In this document: positions 15,712 through 20,599 of the stretch, one piece after another
How the letters are laid out: every line of letters starts with the position of its first letter
Position numbering within the stretch: position 1 is the first letter of the stretch
NCBI GenBank assembly: GCA_005883245.1
Contig: VAXT01000165.1
Location: 1 to 20,599, forward strand
DNA: 20,599 bases
Direction of reading: 5' to 3'
Source: Actinomycetota bacterium
GTDB taxonomy: Bacteria > Actinomycetota > Thermoleophilia > Gaiellales > Gaiellaceae
Translations under genes and position numbers: made by a program
The notes under the pieces: model-generated
Told to the model about the DNA's origin: nothing
Seen by the model: the letters and a program-made list of their open reading frames with translations, nothing else
Database searches by the model: none

Positions 15712-17201
15712 GCAAAGAGATCATCGAGGCGGTCCGCGTCATCGAGAAGGAGAAGGGGATCGAGGGCGAGACCCTGATCAACGCTCTGGAGGACGCGCTC
15801 CTGGCCGCGTACAAGAAGACTCCGGACGCGACGCGCCACGCGACGGTCGAGCTCGACGACGAGGGCGACTTCCGCGTCTACTCGATCGAGCTGCCCTCGG
15901 ACATCGAGGAGCGCCTGATCGAGGAGGCACGCGAGCGTGCGCTCACGGAGCTCGAGGCGCTCGAGGCCGAGAACGGCGAGCGCTCGCACACGCTGATCAA
16001 CGACGACGACCTCGACATCGACTGGTCCGAGATCCCCGAGGACCAGGTCAAGCGCGAGGACGTGACGCCGCACGACTTCGGGCGGATCGCCGCGCAGACC
16101 GCGAAGCAGGTGATCCTGCAGCGGATCCGCGAGGCCGAGCGCGAGATGATGTACGACGAGTACGTCGACCGCGTGACCGAAGTCGTGACCGGGATCGTCC
16201 AGCAGGCCGGCGACCGCAACAACGTCCTGGTCGACCTGGGCAAGGTCGAGGCGCTGCTCCCGCGCTCCGAGCAGGTCGACGGCGAGCGCTACGAGCAGGG
16301 CAGCCGCATCAAGGCGGTCATCACGGAGGTCCGCTCGGGGACGAAGGGGCCGCAGGTGATCCTCTCGCGGCGCGATCCCGAGCTGATCCGCACGCTGTTC
16401 GAGATCGAGGTGCCGGAGATCGCCGACGGCCTCGTCGAGATCCGCGGCGTCGCCCGCGAGCCCGGTTACCGGTCGAAGATCGCCGTCGAGTCGCACGCCC
16501 AGGGCGTCGACCCGGTCGGCGCGTGCGTCGGGCCGCGAGGCTCGCGCGTGCGCATGGTCGTGTCCGAGCTGCGCGGAGAGAAGATCGACATCATCCCGTG
16601 GAACACGGAGCCTGCGCGGTTCATCGCGAAGGCGCTGTCGCCCGCACGCGTGCGCGAGGTGCTCGTCGACGACGAGACGAAAGAGGCGACGGTGATCGTG
16701 CCCGAGGACCAGCTCGCGCTGGCGATCGGCAAGGAGGGCCTGAACGCCCGGCTCGCGGCGCGCCTGACCGGATGGAAGGTCGACATCCAGTCCGACGCCG
16801 AGTTCGCGCAGGCCGAGGCCGAGGCCGCGTTCGCAGGCGGCGATTCGGGCGAGGAGTTCTCCGGCCGTTGCATCGCTATCCTCGCCAACGGCAAGCGGTG
16901 CCCGAACGCCGCGCTGCCGGGCTCGCGCTTCTGCGGAATTTCCGCGCACCGGGAGCTCGCCGAGCGCGAGGCCGCGGGCGAGGAGCTCGAGGCGTCGCAG
17001 GTCGTGGGCGGGGTCAGCGACGAGGAGGAAGCTCCAGTCGAGGAGGTCGCAGGCGACAAGGCGCCGGGCGAGATCGAGCAGACTGCCGCCGAAGTGGCGG
17101 AGCCAGAGGCCGAGGAGCCACAGGAGGCTCCCGTCGAGGCCGAGGTCCCCGTTGCGGTCGAGGAGACCGCATCCGAAGGAGACACACCTTCGGCCGCGTG
17201 A
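15708..17201 (+). CDS. nusA: Transcription factor NusA with an acidic N-domain insertion and a C-terminal Cys3His module
   Basis: Binds RNA polymerase and nascent RNA, controlling pausing, termination and antitermination. 497 aa from ATG 15708, with ribosome site GGAGG at spacing 8. Order: N-terminal polymerase-binding domain (1-about 150), S1 domain (about 153-225; VTGIVQQAGDRNNVLVDLG), then two KH domains (about 230-370; SKIAVESHAQGVDPVGACVG, EKIDIIPWN, LAIGKEGLNARLAARLTGWK). Two departures from the compact actinobacterial form (about 350 aa in mycobacteria) are seen. Residues about 62-116 form an extra, acidic, mostly helical insert before HDFGRIAAQTAKQ. After the KH domains a zinc-knuckle-like motif appears, C388-x9-C398-x10-C409-x4-H414 (GRCIAILANGKRCPNAALPG, RFCGISAH), followed by an acidic, Glu/Ala/Pro-rich tail of about 80 residues. 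The core identification is firm; the metal-binding reading of the module is inference. Confidence 0.95.
   Translation: MSKEIIEAVRVIEKEKGIEGETLINALEDALLAAYKKTPDATRHATVELDDEGDFRVYSIELPSDIEERLIEEARERALTELEALEAENGERSHTLINDDDLDIDWSEIPEDQVKREDVTPHDFGRIAAQTAKQVILQRIREAEREMMYDEYVDRVTEVVTGIVQQAGDRNNVLVDLGKVEALLPRSEQVDGERYEQGSRIKAVITEVRSGTKGPQVILSRRDPELIRTLFEIEVPEIADGLVEIRGVAREPGYRSKIAVESHAQGVDPVGACVGPRGSRVRMVVSELRGEKIDIIPWNTEPARFIAKALSPARVREVLVDDETKEATVIVPEDQLALAIGKEGLNARLAARLTGWKVDIQSDAEFAQAEAEAAFAGGDSGEEFSGRCIAILANGKRCPNAALPGSRFCGISAHRELAEREAAGEELEASQVVGGVSDEEEAPVEEVAGDKAPGEIEQTAAEVAEPEAEEPQEAPVEAEVPVAVEETASEGDTPSAA
17173..17193 (+). promoter_or_regulatory. Hairpin enclosing a Shine-Dalgarno-like sequence before ylxR
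   Basis: CCGAAGG (17173-17179) and CCTTCGG (17187-17193) form a perfect 7-bp stem with a 7-nt loop, ending 4 nt before the ylxR GTG. The left arm and first loop bases contain AAGGAGA, the best ribosome-site sequence near this start but too far away (about 16 nt) when unfolded. The hairpin could hold the site or bring it near the start. Because the bases also encode nusA codons (SEGDTPSA), the symmetry may be chance. Confidence 0.35.
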
Positions 17202-17455
17202 GCCAGGCGCCCATCCGGACCTGTGTCGGGTGCGGCCGCAAGGCGCCCCAGGACGAGCTGATTCGTTTCGTCGCCCGTCAAGGCGAACTGGCACCCGGTG
17301 CCCAGGAGCCGGGCCGGGGCGTCTACACATGCGGTCGGTTGGTCTGCTTCGAGCGCGCGGTCGCCAACCGGGGCTTTGCCCGAACGCTGAAGAGGCCCGT
17401 CCAGGTCGATCAAGCGCTCGCCGCTCTCTACACTAGTGGGAACAGAAATGGCTGA
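17198..17455 (+). CDS. ylxR: YlxR family RNA-binding protein
   Basis: Small protein of the nusA-infB operon with an RNA-binding fold; YlxR homologues have been linked to RNase P RNA and to transcription control. 85 aa from GTG 17198 (overlaps the nusA stop in GTGA). The family motifs are IRTCVGCGRKAPQDELIRFV, with the CxxC pair, and GRGVYTCGRLVCFERAV, the GRGaYvC signature. The conserved F..A/T.lkr segment follows (RGFARTLKRPV). The 3' end overlaps infB by 8 nt if ATG 17448 is used. All key features are present. Confidence 0.93.
   Translation: MSQAPIRTCVGCGRKAPQDELIRFVARQGELAPGAQEPGRGVYTCGRLVCFERAVANRGFARTLKRPVQVDQALAALYTSGNRNG
17429..17434 (+). promoter_or_regulatory. Possible internal -10 box before infB
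   Basis: TACACT (4/6) lies 13 nt before the infB ATG, with TCGATC (3/6 to TTGACA) at a 17-nt spacing, inside the ylxR coding region. It could give infB an extra internal promoter. Evidence is weak. Confidence 0.2.
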
Positions 17456-19430
17456 TTCAAAGGGAAACTCGAAGGGAAACCGGCCGAACAGGCCTGTTCG
17501 CCCGCGCCAGGCGCCGGGTGGGCGTAAGCGACGCGTTGTCATCGACAGCGGCGCCGCCAGGCCGCGCCAGGATTCACGACAGGCTCGTGAGCGCACCGAG
17601 CCGCGTCCGAAGTCGCAGCCGGGCCCACAGCCGACCGGGCCTGTCACGGTCCCCTCAGGTGTGTCCGTCAAGGATCTGTCCCAGGCGCTAGGTGTCCCGG
17701 CGGCCCAGATCATCAAGATCATGATGGGCCTCGGCGAGATGGTCACGATCACGCAGTCGCTCTCCGACGAGGCCGTCCAGGTGATCGCGACCGAGGTCAA
17801 GCGCGACGTGACGATCAAGCACGTCGCCGAAGAGGACGAGCTCCCCGAGGTCTTCGAGGACGCCCCTGAGGACCTCGTCGACCGGCCGCCCGTGGTCACG
17901 ATCATGGGCCACGTCGATCACGGCAAGACGACGCTCCTGGACGCGATCCGCGAAGCCTCCGTGGTCGAGACCGAGGCGGGCGGGATCACGCAGCACATCG
18001 GCGCCTACCAGGCCCAGCACGACGGGCGCAAGATCACGTTCCTCGACACCCCGGGCCACGAGGCCTTCACGGCCATGCGCGCCCGCGGCGCCGAGGTCAC
18101 GGACATCGCGGTGCTTGTCGTCGCGGCCGACGACGGCGTAAAGCCGCAGACGCAGGAGTCGATTGCCCACGCGCGCGCGGCCGAGGTCCCGATCGTCGTC
18201 GCCGTCAACAAGATCGACCGGCCCGACGCGGACCCGCAGCGCGTCCGCCAGGAGCTCACGCAGGAGGATCTCCAGCCCGAAGAGTGGGGCGGCGCGACGC
18301 AGTACTCGGACGTCTCCGCCCGCGAGAAGCAGAACCTCGACGACCTGCTCGAGAAGGTGCTGCTCGTCGCGGATGCGGAGCTGGAGTTGAAGGCGAACCC
18401 GACCGCTGAGGCGTCCGGCCCGATCATCGAGTCGCGGCTCGACGTCGGCCGCGGCCCGGTCGCGACGATGCTCGTCCAGCGCGGCACGCTCCGGGTCGGC
18501 GACCCGATCGTGGCCGGCGACGCCTGGGGCAAGGTGCGCGCGCTGCACACGTACCGCGGCGAGAAGGTCAACGAGGCGCGGCCCGGCGACCCGGTCGAGA
18601 TCATCGGCTTCGACCAGCCGCCGGCGGCCGGCGATCACGCGCGGGTGGTCGAGAACGACCGGCAGGCGCGTCACCTCGCGCAGGTCCGCGGCGAGCGCGT
18701 ACGGCGTGAGCAGCTCGCGCAGCGCCGCCCGTCCGGTTTCTCGCTCGACACGCTCTTCTCGCAGATGCAGGAGGGCGCCGTCCAGGACCTGAACCTGGTG
18801 ATCAAGGCAGATGTGGACGGCTCCGTCGAGGCGGCCGTCTCCGAGCTGCAGAAGATCCAGCATCCCGAGGTGCGCGTCAACGTCATCCACACCGGCGTCG
18901 GCGGCATCTCCGAGAACGACGTCATGCTCGCGACCGCCTCGAGCGCGATGATCGTCGGCTTCAACGTCCGGCCGAACGCCGAGGCGCGGGCCCTGGCCGA
19001 GCGCGAGGGCGTCGAGATCCGAACGTACAACGTGATCTACCGGTTGACCGAGGACATCGAGCAGGCGCTCGTCGGGCTGCTGAAGCCGGTCACGACCGAG
19101 GAGACGCTCGGCGAGGCCGAGGTGCGGCAGCTGTTCCGCGTCTCGCGGCTGGGGACGATCGCGGGCTCGTACGTCACGAGTGGGGTCGTGCGCCGCAATG
19201 GGAAGGTGCGGGTCGTCCGCGACGGGACGGTCATCTACGACACGACGATCTCGCAGCTCAAGCGCTTCAAGGACGACGTCCGCGAGGTCGAGGAGGGCTT
19301 CGAGTGCGGCATCCTGCTCGACGGCTTCAACGACGTGAAGGAAGGCGACGTGCTCGAGGTCTACGAGGTACGCCAGGTAGAGCGCACCGACCTCAGCGCC
19401 GCGCCGGAACCGACTCCCGCAGCGACCTGA
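17448..19430 (+). CDS. infB: Translation initiation factor IF-2
   Basis: GTPase that brings initiator fMet-tRNA to the 30S subunit and promotes 50S joining. 660 aa from ATG 17448; an in-frame GTG at 17436 would add four residues. The N-terminal extension is short (about 65 basic, Arg/Pro/Gly/Gln-rich residues), against several hundred in streptomycetes and mycobacteria. The IF2_N module follows (VSVKDLSQALGVPAAQIIKI). The G domain has G1 GHVDHGKTT (from residue 154), G2 GGITQHIGAY, G3 DTPGHEAF, G4 NKID and G5 SAREKQ. Domain II (SRLDVGRGPVATMLVQRGTL), domain III (LVIKADVDGSVEA) and the fMet-tRNA-binding C-terminal domain (VRQLFRVSRLGTIAGSYVTS, FECGI) are complete. Last gene of the operon in view; rbfA, its common neighbour, does not follow. 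Confidence 0.97.
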   Translation: MADSKGNSKGNRPNRPVRPRQAPGGRKRRVVIDSGAARPRQDSRQARERTEPRPKSQPGPQPTGPVTVPSGVSVKDLSQALGVPAAQIIKIMMGLGEMVTITQSLSDEAVQVIATEVKRDVTIKHVAEEDELPEVFEDAPEDLVDRPPVVTIMGHVDHGKTTLLDAIREASVVETEAGGITQHIGAYQAQHDGRKITFLDTPGHEAFTAMRARGAEVTDIAVLVVAADDGVKPQTQESIAHARAAEVPIVVAVNKIDRPDADPQRVRQELTQEDLQPEEWGGATQYSDVSAREKQNLDDLLEKVLLVADAELELKANPTAEASGPIIESRLDVGRGPVATMLVQRGTLRVGDPIVAGDAWGKVRALHTYRGEKVNEARPGDPVEIIGFDQPPAAGDHARVVENDRQARHLAQVRGERVRREQLAQRRPSGFSLDTLFSQMQEGAVQDLNLVIKADVDGSVEAAVSELQKIQHPEVRVNVIHTGVGGISENDVMLATASSAMIVGFNVRPNAEARALAEREGVEIRTYNVIYRLTEDIEQALVGLLKPVTTEETLGEAEVRQLFRVSRLGTIAGSYVTSGVVRRNGKVRVVRDGTVIYDTTISQLKRFKDDVREVEEGFECGILLDGFNDVKEGDVLEVYEVRQVERTDLSAAPEPTPAAT

Positions 19431-19470
19431 GGGCCGCGCTGCTCGTCTAAGTCGCGGTGGCGTCCGATGC

Positions 19471-19488
19471 GTTGGCTACTCTGCCAAC
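19471..19488 (+). promoter_or_regulatory. Inverted repeat enclosing a -10 box at the DUF222-HNH gene start
   Basis: GTTGGC (19471-19476) and GCCAAC (19483-19488) are a perfect inverted repeat whose 6-nt centre is TACTCT, a -10-like hexamer (4/6). The GTG start follows immediately at 19489, so the transcript would be leaderless. A repressor bound to the repeat would cover the -10 box, suggesting autoregulation or repression. No strong -35 box is seen. Confidence 0.4.
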
Positions 19489-20599
19489 GTGTCTGTTTTC
19501 GCAACGGAGAACGCGTCCTGTGCGGACCTGTCTCTCGACGAGCTCGAGGACCAGATCGCGACTCTCGCCTCGCACATCTATGCCGGGACGTGCCGCTGGT
19601 TGGAGCTCGTCGCGGAGCTCGACCGGCGCGGGGGTTTCGCGGGCTGTTCGGTCGCCGAATGGCTCGCCTGGCGCTGCGCGCTGAGCCCGCGCTCGGCGCG
19701 CGAGCACGTGCGGGTGGCCAGGCGGCTGGCTGAGCTGCCGTTGATCCACGAGGCGTTCGGCTGCGGAGAGCTCTCGTACGCGAGGGTACGGGCTCTGACG
19801 CGGGTCGCAGAGCCCGAGGACGAGCGGGAGCTGCTCGAGCTGGCGCGGCACCTGACCGCCGCGCAGCTCGAGCGCGCCGTCCGGGCGTACAGGCACGTGA
19901 CGGCAGCCGAGGCCGACGACCTCCATGCCATCGCCTATGCCGGGTACAGCTGGCAGCAGGACGGCTCGCTGGTCGTCCGCGCGCGGCTGGCGCCCGAGGA
20001 CGGCGCGCTCTTCGTGCGCGTGCTCGAGGCGTCGCGCGAGCGCCTGGCGGAACGCGAGCCGAGCGCAGAGCGCGGTTCCGCGGAACCGCGGCGGCCGACC
20101 GCTGCCGAGGCCCTGCTCGCCATGGCAGAGGCGTCGCTGGCGGGCCGCGTTGACCGCTCCGGCGGTGAGCGCTACCAGGTCGTCGTCCACGTCGATGCCG
20201 GCGAGGGTGGCTCCACGCTCGAGGACGGGCCGGCTCTCGCCCGTAAGACTGCCGAGCGGCTTGCCTGCGACGCTTCGCTTGTGGAGATCGTCGAACGAAA
20301 CGGCAAACCGTTGTCCGTCGGCAGAAGGACGCGCACGATCCCGCCTTCGATCGGGCGTGCGTTGCAGGGCCGCGACGGCCGATGCCGCTTTCCCGGCTGC
20401 GAGAACCGGCGCTTCCTGCACGCCCACCACATTCGGCACTGGGCGCACGGCGGCGAGACGAGGCTCGAGAACCTTGTTCTGCTCTGCTCGCGGCACCATC
20501 GTTTTGTGCACGAGTCCGGCTACTCGCTGCGAGCGTGCACCGACGGCAAGCTCGAGTTCCGCGATCCATGGGGCGGGCCGATTCCGTACGTCTCGCGAC
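19489..20599 (+). CDS. DUF222 / HNH endonuclease-domain protein (13E12 type), 3' end cut by the window
   Basis: The frame is open from GTG 19489 to the last base (370 codons, no stop), so the C-terminus lies outside. Residues about 10-250 match DUF222, the helical domain of the actinobacterial 13E12 repeat family (SVAEWLAWRCALSPRSAREH, VRVARRLAELPLIHEAFGCG, ELSYARVRALTRVAEPEDE). After a low-conservation stretch an HNH domain follows: C299RFPGC304, HAHHIRHW with H311/H313/H314, HGGETRLENLVLLC333, and H336/H337, which together make a complete zinc-supported HNH site. This multi-copy family is abundant in Actinobacteria and often linked to mobile DNA, but its biological role is not settled. Its place after infB suggests insertion between infB and the usual rbfA/truB genes. 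The start is supported by the adjacent -10 box and inverted repeat. Confidence 0.9.
   Translation, partial: MSVFATENASCADLSLDELEDQIATLASHIYAGTCRWLELVAELDRRGGFAGCSVAEWLAWRCALSPRSAREHVRVARRLAELPLIHEAFGCGELSYARVRALTRVAEPEDERELLELARHLTAAQLERAVRAYRHVTAAEADDLHAIAYAGYSWQQDGSLVVRARLAPEDGALFVRVLEASRERLAEREPSAERGSAEPRRPTAAEALLAMAEASLAGRVDRSGGERYQVVVHVDAGEGGSTLEDGPALARKTAERLACDASLVEIVERNGKPLSVGRRTRTIPPSIGRALQGRDGRCRFPGCENRRFLHAHHIRHWAHGGETRLENLVLLCSRHHRFVHESGYSLRACTDGKLEFRDPWGGPIPYVSR

Noticed and set aside
16036..16056. EDQVKRED in NusA (GAGGACCAGGTCAAG) resembling the repeat peptide RDQV.
   Set aside because: The DNA is not palindromic and shares only GGACCAGGTC; no arms present.
19419..19442. Inverted repeat GCAGCG...CGCTGC spanning the infB stop, as a terminator.
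   Set aside because: A short 6-bp stem with a 12-nt loop and no T-run; not convincing as an intrinsic terminator.

Overview
The window is GC-rich DNA (about two thirds G+C by eye, not counted) densely packed with housekeeping genes, nearly all on the + strand and joined by 1-23 nt overlaps (GTGA, ATGA, TGATG). The gene order pyr operon - mihF - gmk - rpoZ - coaBC is characteristic of Actinomycetota. Three traits suggest a deep-branching actinobacterium, probably Thermoleophilia (Gaiellales/Solirubrobacterales-like), rather than a mycobacterium or streptomycete: an NAD-linked PyrK/PyrD (class 1B) pair, a NusA with an extra C-terminal module, and a DUF222-HNH gene after infB. The placement is an inference; no marker phylogeny was possible.

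Layout. (1) 1-7165: de novo pyrimidine operon: pyrB (3' end only), pyrC, carA (disrupted by an out-of-frame internal deletion), carB, pyrK, pyrD. pyrF is absent from its usual place before mihF. (2) 7166-9726: mihF, gmk, rpoZ and coaBC, i.e. the nucleoid factor, GMP kinase, RNA polymerase omega and coenzyme A synthesis genes. A strong -35/-10 promoter appears to start mihF as a leaderless message. (3) 9726-14143: a MoxR ATPase / DUF58 / membrane transglutaminase trio. (4) 14163-14957: a small TPR protein and D-aminoacyl-tRNA deacylase. (5) 14958-15273: a short region holding a candidate 53-aa antisense membrane protein, an extended -10 promoter and an intrinsic terminator located inside the leader of the next operon. 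(6) 15274-19430: the transcription/translation operon rimP-nusA-ylxR-infB. (7) 19489-end: a DUF222/HNH (13E12-type) nuclease-like gene running off the window where rbfA would often be.

The most unusual signal is a near-perfect palindrome of about 29-35 bp, core GGGACCAGGTCC, present three times. All three copies lie INSIDE essential genes (twice in carB, once in coaBC), in the same orientation and the same reading frame, and encode (S/P)RDQV(P/L)G(H/R). They sit in surface-loop or inter-domain linker positions where homologues are variable. This resembles a protein-coding palindromic element family, similar in concept to the Rickettsia palindromic elements. Other points of interest are the carA deletion, a Cys3His zinc-knuckle-like module and an acidic helical insertion in NusA, an attenuator-like terminator before rimP, recurrent -10 boxes 6-9 nt upstream of start codons (leaderless transcription), and two candidate small membrane proteins encoded antisense in intergenic gaps.
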